A stretch of 64,000 bases of DNA from Charina bottae (taxonomy: Eukaryota; Chordata; Lepidosauria; Squamata; Charinaidae): assembly GCA_023362775.1 (NCBI GenBank), contig JALMGJ010000003.1:50830416-50894415 (forward strand), read 5' to 3'. This document shows positions 37,668-46,994 of this stretch, piece after piece. Within the stretch, counting starts at the first letter, position 1. Each line of letters starts with the position of its first letter. The notes below the pieces were generated by a model. It saw nothing but the letters and a program-made list of their open reading frames with translations, had not been told where the DNA came from and searched no databases. The position numbers and the translations under genes are program-made.

Positions 37668-37856
37668 TAGGCATGAAAGCCGGCTGGGTGACCTTGGGCC
37701 AGTCACCCTCTCTCAGCCCAACTCACCTCACAGGCTTGTTGTTGTGGGGAAAATAGGAGGAGGAAGGAGTATTTGGTATGTTCGCCACCTTGAGTTATTT
37801 ATAAAAATAATAAAGGCGGGGTAGAAAATAAATAAACAAATAAATAAATAAATTTG
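37668..37856 (+). repeat. tRNA-SINE, 5'-truncated, with A-rich tail
   Basis: Starts within the body (GGCATGAAAGCCGGCTGGGT), then CACCTCACAGGCTTGTTGTT, TTGAGTTATTTATAAAAATA and AAAGGCGGGGTAGAAAATAA with an (AAAT)n end. It defines the full 3' end of this SINE variant. Confidence 0.85.
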
Positions 37857-37943
37857 ACACAATTGCTTCAAAACTCCTGCTTTGACCTGCTTCAAAGTCC
37901 TATTATACACACATGAACTGTGTGATCTGAAGTAGCAAGTTAG

Positions 37944-38947
37944 TGTCCCGTCCCGACTACGACTTGAAGTAGGAAGGTGTGGAATAAGTATTTTATTTAC
38001 AATTATAACACACAAGATATATCTAGAAAAAACAGAAGTGACACGAGATGCTCACAGAGTTCTGGTGGCCCGCGGTGATCCGTTACCAGTTGGCACGCAC
38101 ACAGGCAGCCACCACGTGGCCGCGATGCAAGGTCACAGCGCGATGCTTGGCACGGCTGTGGGGCAAGTTTCTGGCACGAGGCTTGGTGCGGCTGCAGGGA
38201 AAGGTTCCGGCATGAGGCTTGGTGTGGCGACACTGAGGCGAGGGCTCGGCACGAGGCTTGGCATGGAGGCAAGGCAAGATTCTGGCACGAGGCTTGGCGC
38301 GTCAGCGAGGTACAATTACGGCACAAGGCTTGGTGCAGTGGCTGCGAGGCGAGGTTCTGGCTCGAGGTTTGGCGCGGAGGCAGGGCAAGATTCTGGTGTG
38401 GGACTGGGTGCGGCGGCAGGGCTAGGTTCTGGCATGAAGCGTGGCTGTATGGCGAGGCAGGGTTCCGGTGCCGGGTGCTGCAGGGCAACAAGGCAAGACT
38501 CCGTTACAAAGCTCAGCTGGACGGTGAGGCAAGATTCTGGCGCGAAGCTTGGCTGGGCTGCAAGGCAAGGCTCTGGCGTGGAAGCAGGACAAGGTCCAAG
38601 CAGGGATTCTGGCGTGGCGATGGGATCGCGATTCACTCCAGGATGCAGTACGGAACGTGAACGGTTGTCTCCGGCAATGGGCACATGCTGCGCTCGCCTT
38701 TTTTCTTTTTGATTTTTGCGCCGTTTTGTGAGCGGGAACCAATCGCGCCTCACGTTGCTCTGCCCGCCTTTCCCACCTCCTTTCTCATGCGCTGATAGGT
38801 GGAGGCGAGTCTCCTTCTGGACTGCCTCCAATCAGCTGCTCTGGATTTGATTCAGATTTCGCACCATCCCCATTCTTTCCTGCTTCTATTGTTATCGGCC
38901 CCTCTATTTCCAAATCGGGTTCATTGGACTCAGCCTCCATCCTGACA
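37944..38947 (-). repeat. Solo LTR carrying an internal minisatellite, 5-bp target duplication
   Basis: Flanked by GTTAG at 37939-37943 and 38948-38952. Read on the minus strand it starts TGTCAGGATGG and ends GACGGGACA, giving TGT...ACA ends, and carries an AATAAA signal about 60 bases from its 3' end (near 37995). These are the hallmarks of a solo LTR left by recombination. The 5-bp duplication suits Gypsy elements or some endogenous retroviruses. The central half is a 36-bp tandem repeat (38160-38615). A short reading frame starts at the LTR's first ATG (minus strand, near 38939). Confidence 0.8.
38160..38615 (+). repeat. 36-bp minisatellite within the LTR
   Basis: About twelve imperfect units of 36 bases, each beginning near GGCACGAGGCTTGG and ending ATTCT or GTTCC. 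As 36 is a multiple of three, the frames stay open on both strands: plus 38038-38712 encodes a 12-residue repeat of the GTRLGAAARQDS kind, minus 38003-38491 and 38316-38831 encode alanine/proline/cysteine-rich repeats. I take the frames to be products of the repeat, not genes. Confidence 0.9.
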
Positions 38948-38959
38948 GTTAGACAGCTA

Positions 38960-39598
38960 GAGCACAGGACGAGGAAAAACTTTTCTGCTTTGGATTCAGA
39001 ATGTTACTTCTTGCCTGCAGCAGTTAAACTAAAGTACTCCCCTATCCCAAAACACTGAATCAGTTTCCAAAAATGATTTTTAAGAAATACAGCACTATGC
39101 AGATGGTCTTTATGCTGGTTAGAAATTCATGTAGGGTGCAAAGGTTTTGGATCTCATCTACTGGTTTCATTTCTAATCTCCACACATTGATTGTGACAAT
39201 GCACAGGATTAGGGACTCTGCATAAGCATTCCAAAGATCAGAAAATGGTCTTCAGGATTAAGCCCTGCAGTCTGCAAGAACTCCCCAGTAATCCCCAGAA
39301 GTGGAGAGTTATATCTACTGTTGCTGAAATGCACTGTCAAGTACCGTACTGTTTACCTAAATGGCATTGGATTGCATTTTAAATAATACAACTTGCCAGA
39401 ATACAATTAACAGCTGAAGTAATCTTAATTGTGAATTATATAGCCAATGATAACAGCAGAGCACTAAAAAGTCTGCTATTGTGTCATTCTAATCTATTTG
39501 TTAGCCATATGCTTTCAAAGGCATTGTTTGATTGTTTGATGCTTGGTATTCATGTTTTGGACTTGACTACCTAGAATGCTGTATTAGTAATGTTCAGG
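38960..39598. other. Unannotated stretch
   Basis: No gene or recognised repeat between the solo LTR and the next MITE. Confidence 0.45.
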
Positions 39599-39600
39599 TA

Positions 39601-41100
39601 CAGGTAGTCCTCACTTACCGACCATTCATTCAGTGACCATTCAAAGCCACGATGGTGCTCAAAAAATAACTTTATGGCCAATTTACGACCATTTACAACC
39701 TTCACAGCATCCCTCGATCATGTGATCACCATTACAGTTAGTACATGTTGTCCTGTGCCTGAACTGTGTTATTTTCATTTTTCCCCCCTTGTAGAGCAGA
39801 GAGATTGGAGAGAAAGGGATTGCAACAAAGTAAGCTGTTTGCTCTTCTACATGTTGAAAGCATTGCGATCGTACTGGCAGCCTGGGGCTGGGAGCCCTAG
39901 GTGCACTACGGAAACAGTTTACAGTACTGTCTTGAAATCTCTTTCTCTCCAATCCTTCTGCTCTGTAAGTAGGGGTGGAGAGAAAAAGCAAGCAATTTCT
40001 ATAGGCAATATCTCCTTTGCCTGACCGCCCCCCCCCCCCCCGCAGAGCAGAGACATTGGAGTGGCAGAGATTTCAAGAGAATAAGCTGTTTGTTCTTCTA
40101 CACATCAAAAGCAATGTGATCGTGCCAGTAGTGGTAAAGGGTCAGACAAAGGAGAGATTACCTACAGAAATCACTTGCTTTTTTCTCCTCCCGACCCGCA
40201 GAGTAGAGTGATCGGAAAGAAAGGAATTTCAAGAGAGTAAGCTGTTTGCATAGCACACCCATGGCTCCCAGCCTTGAACTGTAGTGCGATCGAATTGCTT
40301 TCAATGTGTACAAGACAGTAAGCAGGCATTCAAGTATTCCAAAGGGTGGGGGAATGGTTAGGACAGGGCTTTCCAAAGTGCCGCCGCTGGCGACACGCCA
40401 GCGGCAGTGGCGACGGCACAGGGGGGGTGCGGCGGCGCGCGCGCACGGTGGCGGCGTGGGGGGGGGCGCGCGCACGGTGGCGGCGCGGGGGGTGTGCGGC
40501 GGCGCGGGGCCGTGCGGCGGCGCGCGTGTGCATGGCGGCTGCCGTGCACACGCGTGCCGCCGCTTCCGGGTGGTGTGGCGACACACCACGCTGTGTGTGG
40601 CGACACACTTTTGTGTTGCGACACACAGTTTGGAAAGCTCTGGGTTAGGAGGCAAACAAAAGCCAAAGGTGTGAAACTGACCAGTCTTGTCTCTTTCCAG
40701 ACAGAAAGGACAGTAGGACAGCATAATTTATTGATTGGTCAATTGACCATATCAAAGCATAGGCATCAGCCACAGTAAGATACAATAAAATGAAATAAAC
40801 TAAGATACAATAAAATGAGATAAAATAGCCTATGGTGAGATAAAGTAAAGATAAAATTTAAGATAAAATAGTATAAGATAAAATAGAGTACAGAGATGTA
40901 TAATAAAATGAATATTAAATTCAAAATTTAATTTAATTCAGTATGTGCTTAGGTGAATTCATCACTTTGCATGCAACCCCAATGTGTTCTGTTCCAGCCG
41001 GAAAGCACAGTCACAGTCACATGATTTCCCACTTAGCAACCCCTTCGCTTAGCGGCAGAGTTGCCGGTCCCAATTAGGGTAATTAAGCAAGGACTACCTG
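39601..41100. mobile_element. TA-flanked palindromic DNA element (long form), with two secondary insertions
   Basis: Starts CAGGTAGTCCTCACTTACCG and ends AAGCAAGGACTACCTG, TA on both sides. Terminal regions share the GGTCGTAAATG/AACCATTTACGACC style of the short copy at 43686. The interior is built of alternately oriented ~130-bp modules containing GAGAGATTGGAGAG, TTTCAAGAGAGTAAGCTGTTTG and AAAGCAATGCGATCGTGCCA-like phrases. A hAT MITE (40364-40642) and an AT-rich block rich in GATAAAATA (about 40718-40990) are inserted. Orientation is opposite to the sister copy at 49683. No transposase. Confidence 0.75.
40364..40642 (+). mobile_element. GC-rich hAT MITE, copy 1 (8-bp TSD GGTTAGGA)
   Basis: Ends CAGGGCTTTCCAAAGTG and CAGTTTGGAAAGCTCTG are inverted repeats; GGTTAGGA flanks both sides (40356-40363, 40643-40650), the 8-bp duplication typical of hAT elements. 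A subterminal hairpin (CCGCTGGCG/CGCCAGCGG) and repeated GCGACACAC motifs near the 3' end could be transposase-binding sites. The 200-bp core is CpG-dense with GCGCGCGCAC tracts. No ORF of its own; overlapping frames are GC artefacts. Confidence 0.92.
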
Positions 41101-41107
41101 TACTTGT

Positions 41108-41445
41108 TTAAAAGGGGCATGGTGGCTCAGCGGGTAAGACACCAGGCTTGTTGATCAGAAGGTCGCAAGTTTGGAGGTTCGAATCCCTAGCCTTGCGTGA
41201 CGGAGTGAGTTCCCACACTAGCCCCAACTCTTGCCAACCTAGCAATTTGAAAGCATGCAAATGCAAGAAGATTAATAGGTACAACTTCGGTGGGTAGGTA
41301 ACAGCATTCCACGCATGTCATGCCGGCCACATGACCGTGGAAGCATCTTCGGACAACGCTGGCTCTTCGGCTAACAAATGGAGATGAGCACCGGCCCCTA
41401 GAGTCGGACACGACTGCACAAATGTGTGGGGGGAACCTTTACCTT
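41108..41445 (+). repeat. Full-length Sauria SINE, 12-bp target duplication
   Basis: tRNA-like head GGGGCATGGTGGCTCAGCGG and GGTTCGAATCCCTAG, body with ATGCAAATGCAAGAAG, and tail AGAGTCGGACACGACTGCAC then AACCTTTACCTT. ACCTGTACTTGT lies on both sides (41096-41107 and 41446-41457). The insertion used the last bases of the MITE at 39601-41100 as target, so it is the younger event. Confidence 0.93.
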
Positions 41446-41639
41446 ACCTGTACTTGTATTCAAAACAGGAGAGGTGCTGCAAAGGGGTATGGGTGTGATT
41501 GCTCTACCAGTTGACACCTATTCCTGGGTTCACATGGTAGGTGCTATTGTATGAGCACAGGGAAAGTCATGACATCTTTAAGGAGATACGAGTTTGCCCA
41601 TCTCCTCTCTGAAGCATCTTTTCTGCTGTTAATCCTTAG

Positions 41640-41864
41640 GTGTTATATACAGTAAGGCCTTATATAGGCATTGGAGCCAGGCTTTCAGTTCTGGAGTTAT
41701 GACTTGGATGTATGGCATGGCTTTCCTTTGAGGGGGGCTCAATCTATGTTTTGTTGTTGTTGTTATTGTTTTCTGTGTGTGTATGTGTGAATATGTTTTA
41801 TGTCTGTCACTATTTTATACGTCACCACCCAGAGTTTTGTTGAATAGATGGGCAGCCTTATAAG
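41640..41864 (+). repeat. CR1/L2-type LINE 3' end, split by the Tc1 element
   Basis: GTTTTATGTCTGTCACTATT, then ACGTCACCACCCAGAGTTTT and AGATGGGCAGCCTTATA, is the LINE hairpin end. Its tail resumes after the Tc1 insertion as AATATAATAAATGAATAAT at 43458 onward, showing the transposon landed inside an older LINE tail. Confidence 0.75.
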
Positions 41865-43450
41865 CTGCTCAAAAAAATAAAGGGAACACTGAAATAAGAC
41901 ATCCTAGATCTGAATGAATGAAATATTCATATTAATTACTTTGTTCATTACATAGTTGAATGTGCTGACAACAAAATCACACAAAAAGCAATGGAAATCA
42001 AATGTAAGCAACCCCTGGAGGTCTGGATGTGGAGTTACACTCAAAAATTAAAGTGGAAAAGAACACTACAGGCTGATCCAACGTTGATGTAATGTCCTTA
42101 AACCAAGTCAAAATGAGGCTTAGTAGTGTGTGTGGCCTCCACGTGCCTGTATGACCTCCCTACGATGCCTGGGCATGCTCCTGATTAGGTGGCGGATGGT
42201 CTCCTGAGGGATCTCCTCCCACACCTGGACTAAAGCATCCCCCAACTCCTGGACAGTCTGTGGTGCAACGTGGCGTTGGTGGATGGAGCGAGACATGATG
42301 TCCCAGATGTGCTCAATTGGATTCAGGTCTGGGGAACGGGCGGGCCAGTCCATAGCATCAATGCCTTCGTCTTGCAGGAACTGCTGGCACACTCCAGCCA
42401 CATGAGGTCTAGCATTGTCTTGCATTAGGAGGAACCCAGGGCCAACCGCACCAGCATATGGTCTCACAAGTGGTCTGAGGATCTCATCTCGGTACCTAAT
42501 GGCAGTCAGGTTACCTCTGGCGAGCACATGGAGGGCTGTGCGGCCCCCTAAAGAAATGCCACCCCACACCATTACTGACCCACTGCCAAACCGGTCATGC
42601 TGGAGGATGTTGCAGGCAGCAGAACGTTCTCCATGGCGTCTCCAGACCCTGTCACGTCTGTCACATGTGCTCAGTGTGAACCTGCTTTCATCTGTGAAGA
42701 GCACAGGGCGCCAGTGGCGAAGTTGCCAATCTTGTGTTCTCTGGCAAATGCCAAACGTCCTGCACGGTGTTGGGCTGTAAGCACAACCCCCACCTGTGGA
42801 CGTCGGGCCCTCATACCACCCTCATGGAGTCTGTTTCTGACCGTTTGAGCAGCCACACGCACATTTGTGGCCCACTGGAGGTCATTTGGCAGGGCTCTGG
42901 CAGGGCTCTGGCAGTGCTCCTCCTGTCCCTCCTTGCACAAAGGCGGAGGTAGCGGTCCTGCTGCTGGGTTGTTGCCCTCCTACGGCCTCCTCCACATCTC
43001 CTGATGTACTGACCTGTCTCCTGGTAGCGCCTCCATGCTCTGGACACTACGCTGACAGACACAGCAAACCTTCTTGCCACAGCTCGCATTGATGTGCCAT
43101 CCTGGATGAGCTGCACTACCTGAGCCACTTGTGTGGGTTGTAGACTCCGTCTCATGCTACCACTAGAGTGGAAGCACCGCCAGCATTCAAAAGTGACCAA
43201 ACCATCAGCCAGAAAGCATAGGAACTGAGAAGTGGTCTGTGGTCACCACCTGCAGATCCACTCCTTTATTGGGGATGTCTTGCTAACTGCCTATGCTTTC
43301 CGCCTGTTGTCTATTCCATGTGCACAACAGCATGTGAAATTGATTGTCAATCAGTGTTGCTACCTAAGTGGACAGTTTGATTTCACAGAAGTGTGATTGA
43401 CTTGGACTTACATTGTGTTGTTTCAGTGTTCCCTTTATTTTTTTGAGCAG
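41865..43450 (-). mobile_element. Tc1-like DNA transposon, nearly complete
   Basis: Thirty-base terminal inverted repeats, identical on both sides, begin CTGCTCAAAAAAATAAAGGG (41865-41894 and complement 43421-43450), bordered by TATA sequence consistent with a TA target. Length of about 1.59 kb is standard for Tc1 elements. The minus-strand transposase fills the interior. Inverted-repeat sequence and transposase strongly recall a Tc1 family I know from teleost fishes and lampreys, where horizontal transfer is documented; that link is from memory. The identical repeats and few lesions suggest a fairly recent insertion. Confidence 0.93.
42120..43200 (-). pseudogene. Tc1 transposase, DD34E, disrupted by two frameshifts
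   Basis: The reading frame starts at 43200 (minus). The first third (to about 42910) holds the helix-turn-helix DNA-binding region ([20 protein letters not shown], then [12 protein letters not shown]) and an arginine-rich linker. An 11-bp tandem duplication at 42889-42910 shifts the frame; the middle piece runs at about 42888-42740; a second shift near 42735 returns to the catalytic frame ending at 42120. The catalytic part has FTDESRF, MVWGGIS, MQDNARPH and SPDLNPIEHIWD, with exactly 34 residues between the second D and E. All three catalytic residues survive, so only the frameshifts inactivate it. Confidence 0.93.
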
Positions 43451-43685
43451 TGCTTTATAAATATAATAAATGAATAATACTGTTTGTAAATAAATAATAC
43501 TGTTTGGACACTGGTCAGTTGCCAATGTGAAGGTGGGGGTACTGGGCCCAGCATGGTAGCCTGGACATTGAGAGAAATACCAGAAGTTAAGAGTTCCGAG
43601 AAGGTATATTGTCCAGCACCTTCTTGATGCTGATGGCTACATGAGTAATTTGGATGTGTCATTTGTTACTGATTTGATTTGAGTA

Positions 43686-43908
43686 CAGGTAGTCCTCATT
43701 TATGGACCACAATTGGGACTGGCAACTTGTTAAGCAAAGCAGTTGCTAAGTGAAACCATGACTGTACTTACAATCTTACTTCAGCTTTCTTTTGCTTTAC
43801 AGACCTGCGAAGGTCGTAAATGTGAGGACAGGTCACAAAGTTACTTTTTCATCACTGTTGTAACTGTGAATGGTTGCTAAATGAATCAGTCACCAATCAA
43901 GGACTGTG
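43686..43908. mobile_element. Short palindromic MITE, TA target duplication
   Basis: Starts CAGGTAGTCCTCATTTATGG and ends CAATCAAGGACTGTG, with TA on both sides (43684-43685, 43909-43910). Only the terminal sequences are present (GCAAAGCAGTTGCTAAGTGA, then GAAGGTCGTAAATGTGAGGA, then CATCACTGTTGTAACTGTGA), which makes this the basic form from which the two 1.1-1.5 kb copies are expanded. Confidence 0.8.
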
Positions 43909-43919
43909 TAATTGATTGT

Positions 43920-45017
43920 TGGTTTGGTCAAAATCATAGATTTTAGAGATTTGATTATATTGCTTTTTAATCGAATCTCTGAATTGAACATTTGCACAGC
44001 CCTAGTAAATAGATGTTGAACTTCCATTGCTAAAATGGAATTAATGTGTTCATACGCTATGAGTATTAATCATGTCTTTTAGCTTTATGAAAATAAATGA
44101 CTATAAAGTCATATATGAAATCCATAGTTTTGCTTGATTGGGTGAAAATAAACTATTTTTGAGAGAGAGGAAAAAAAGAAAAGAAAAAAAGGAAATGGAC
44201 CATCAATATATCCTAACAAATTTGTTAGAATGTTTGGTCAAATAGATTTTAACCTACAAAATAGCTAAATCTTTATTTTATAGAGGACTATTTTTATTTC
44301 TATAATTATTTTGCCAATTTCCTAAATTCTGACTATATGTCTGCAGTACTTAATCATCTTCATTGTTTTCAGCCATTTAAACAGAATAAAAATTACTTAT
44401 TGTTGATGAAACTTATCTCACAAGCTGTTGCACAGTATGTTTCTATTGCTAGATTCAGAATTGTGGAAGCTGCAGAGAATATATAATGGATTCATTTAAA
44501 AAAACAGTATCAATCTGCTTCTCGCATGATTTGCACTTAAAGAAAACTAATAAAATAATTAGCTATAACTTCTTCTGTTAATCAATACTTGAACTTTTAC
44601 TTACTGCATATAGTATTTAATATTTGCCATTTATTGACTATTAAAGGTATAATAATTCATTAATTGTCTCAGAAGTGCTGAATATATTACTGACATCAAA
44701 TAATATACCTGACATCAAATAATTGTTTTACTTTATAAAAAATAAAAAGGTAGCAAATAGGGATATTTATATATTCCATATAAGCAATAAGCAATCTAAG
44801 TCACATTCACCTACAATAATCTTTACTATTAGAGGAAAAATTATTTTGATGCACTTTCAGTATATATTTTCTTTGGGTTTGCACTTTAGAACAGCAAGGA
44901 GGCAGACTGCTGCTTTAATATTTCCTAGTGGGATATATTTTTCTTATTTCTGTGTGCACACATAACCAGTAGTTTCATTTTATGATGATTGAAATTGATT
45001 TTTCTTTTTTATCTCAG
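43920..45017. other. Unannotated stretch (probably intronic)
   Basis: Very AT-rich with no repeat recognised, ending in a strong pyrimidine tract (TTTTTCTTTTTTATCTCAG) before the candidate exon. Confidence 0.45.
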
Positions 45018-45144
45018 CTGGTGAAAGATCCAGTGGGTGCCCCTTGACCTGTGACCTCATATGATGAAGTGATACCAAAGATGGAGATTATCATCTAGAG
45101 ATAGCAGCTATAGGGCACCAAGAACAGAGCTATTAGATGAAGCA
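45018..45144 (+). other. Candidate 5'UTR exon
   Basis: The segment lies between an excellent acceptor (pyrimidine tract plus ATCTCAG ending at 45017) and a consensus donor GTAAGT at 45145. All three frames contain stops upstream, so it is not an internal coding exon. The ATG at 45137-45139 is close to the donor (ATG AAG CA|GTAAGT) and could be a real start with the protein continuing in the next exon beyond this window or not found. It would fit a gene whose first exon lies in the CpG island 16 kb upstream. Confidence 0.35.
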
Positions 45145-45149
45145 GTAAG

Positions 45150-45864
45150 TGTACTTTGTGGAGGCTGTAAGTGTGCTTAAATGTATTTACAATCCATACC
45201 CATTAGCAAGTAGAATTGAGCTAAAAGAAGAGCTAGTGTTTATTAGGATTAAAGCTAGATCTTTCCTATGGAGGCCTGATGCTTAGAAAACTAACATACT
45301 AGGCAGGGAGGAGGGGGAAGAGAAAGACACAGGGAGAGAGAGGGAGAGGGAGAGAAACTAAAATATTTTCTTTCCAGTTCTCATGATGGAAGCAATTATG
45401 TATAAAGAGTAACTAATATTATTTATATGTAGATAATTAAAATTATCACCCCCATTCTTAACAGTTACACACAATCCCGGACAATAAGGTTGCTTCAGTG
45501 TCTTTGGAAAGCAAGTGAAGCTCTCATCAGATGAATTCTAGTGGTTCTAATTTTAGGGATATTGACAAAGAATCCTTATCTGTAAGCAATACATATTTAA
45601 TGTATTGCTAATACAGTTAAAAGTTGCTCTTTCTTTGGCCTGCAGTAGATCTGCAGTAGAATGTAAAAACAAGGTAGTCCTGGGGAAACAGGGACAATCA
45701 AATATTTTATATAATAACAACAATAATTCATTTAGAACAGCAGTAATGAGTTAAATGATTCGACATTGATACAATCTAGGCCACAAGTGATTTTTTTTTG
45801 AGCCTTAAGAATGGATCCATCATGTTTGATGATCACTGACTACAGAGGATGGGAAGAGAATTTC
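45150..45864. other. Unannotated stretch
   Basis: A GA-rich patch (45330-45355) and otherwise ordinary AT-rich DNA. Confidence 0.45.
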
Positions 45865-45868
45865 ATAC

Positions 45869-46346
45869 TGTAAAGTTCCCTTATTTATAATATTTCCCAA
45901 GTTCCCAGATTACCAAAGAAGAAACTTGAGCGAGGCTTGGATGTAGTAAAGAAATAAAAACAGTTTTATTTGGCCAAATAGAGCTGGATGGAATCCTAAA
46001 CGGCGTTGTGACAGCCAAACGCTCGTGTAAGGAAGCCATACCCACAAGGAGGTTCTACAAGCATTTATACTTTTTAATCAGAACAAGGTCATAAACAGGC
46101 ATAAACAGTCACATAAGCAAAAGAGAACAAAGGCGCCTTTTAAGTCTCCTTCAGTACTTGGGTATTGCTTCTCAGGCATTGCTTATCTTTTCCTGTTCCG
46201 TCTCTTTGGGGTCATGCCAAGCAAGAACAGGCTTTGAGAACATGATTAGGTTCTGTTAATACAGCACAATTCTAAAAGGCTCATACATCAGCAATACAAA
46301 ATACATCAGTAATACAAAATACAGTTCATTATACTAGACCCCTTCA
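45869..46346 (-). repeat. Solo LTR, 4-bp target duplication
   Basis: Minus strand: starts TGAAGGGGTCTAG, ends GGGAACTTTACA, flanked by ATAC at 45865-45868 and 46347-46350. Inside, in the expected order, are a TATAAA box (46064-46069, minus sense), a ~100-base R-like segment and an AATAAA signal (about 45965-45970). This is a complete promoter-to-polyadenylation layout of an LTR with no internal element, so a solo LTR. The 4-bp duplication and the compact layout suggest an endogenous retrovirus, but no coding part is present to prove it. Confidence 0.7.
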
Positions 46347-46454
46347 ATACCATTAAATCATATTGGTGGGCATGGTCATGTTTTGCAGGGTTGGGGGTTA
46401 TGCAAGGTGTATAGAAATTTTGTTTAATTTTTAGCCATTTAGTATAGGACTTAC

Positions 46455-46560
46455 AGTATTGTTTTATTTATATTTAAGAGGCTTATATGCTCTCCCATAT
46501 TATGTGCCATAACTCTGGGTGGCTCACACTAACAGCAGTAGAACAACAACAACAATAAAA
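46455..46560 (-). repeat. CR1/L2-type LINE 3' tail fragment
   Basis: CCATAACTCTGGGTGGCTCA, then (AAC)-rich and AATAAAAA sequence, is the antisense of the LINE hairpin end. Diverged. Confidence 0.5.
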
Positions 46561-46574
46561 ACCCACATCCAAAA

Positions 46575-46990
46575 AGGGTATGTCTTAGCATGTGGCAGGG
46601 CATAAGCAACCCTGGCTGATCTCAGAAACTAAGCAAGTCCTCATTTATATTAATGCAGTGCTTTCCAAAGTCCCGCTGTTGGCGACACACCAACGGTGGC
46701 CGTGGCGGTGTGGCGGCGGTGGCGTGCACGGTGGCAGCGGCCTCGTGCGTTGCGCTAAAACCCGGAAGTGCTGATGGTGCGCTGCTGCCGCCGCGTGCGC
46801 CACCACAGGGGCGGCGGCGACGCGCCTTCAGCACTTCCGGGTTTTGCACACAGTTTGGAAAGCTATGTATTAATGGAATATCCCCTGAGAATTGCAAGGC
46901 TGTAAGATAGACTGAGAAGTTTAAAAAAAAATTGCAAAAAGGCAATGGCAAAACATTTTCATAACCCTGCCAAGAAAACTGCATGGATGT
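46575..46990 (+). repeat. 5S rRNA-derived SINE, split by hAT MITE copy 2
   Basis: CCTGGCTGATCTCAGAAACT, then AAGCAAG before the MITE, and GGAATATCCCCTGAGAATTG, then AAAAGGCAATGGCAAAAC and CTGCCAAGAAAACTGCATGG after it. The 5S-like head is recognisable by GATCTCAGAAACTAAGC. Confidence 0.6.
46656..46867 (+). mobile_element. GC-rich hAT MITE, copy 2 (8-bp TSD TATTAATG)
   Basis: Ends CAGTGCTTTCCAAAGTC and CAGTTTGGAAAGCTATG; TATTAATG flanks at 46648-46655 and 46868-46875. The core is shorter (about 150 bases) and differs from copies 1 and 3, containing a pair of CCCGGAAGTGCTGA/TCAGCACTTCCGGG inverted segments that make the centre a hairpin. Inserted into a 5S-derived SINE. Confidence 0.9.
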
Positions 46991-46994
46991 AATA

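Noticed and set aside
38038..38831. 224-, 162- and 171-codon repeat proteins
   Set aside because: The 36-bp repeat period preserves all frames, and both strands are open. There is no splice or start context, and the block lies inside an LTR with a target duplication.
40306..40778. Long overlapping open frames on both strands (over 100 codons, arginine/alanine-rich)
   Set aside because: They coincide with the CpG-dense MITE core, where stop codons are rare by composition; the inverted ends and target duplication explain the sequence. The same applies to 46622-46999 and 57475-58007.
45073..45144. 24-codon open frame (YQRWRLSSRDSSYRAPRTEL...) as a coding exon
   Set aside because: A TGA lies immediately upstream in frame and there is no ATG inside, so it cannot be joined to upstream coding sequence; kept only as part of a possible 5'UTR exon.
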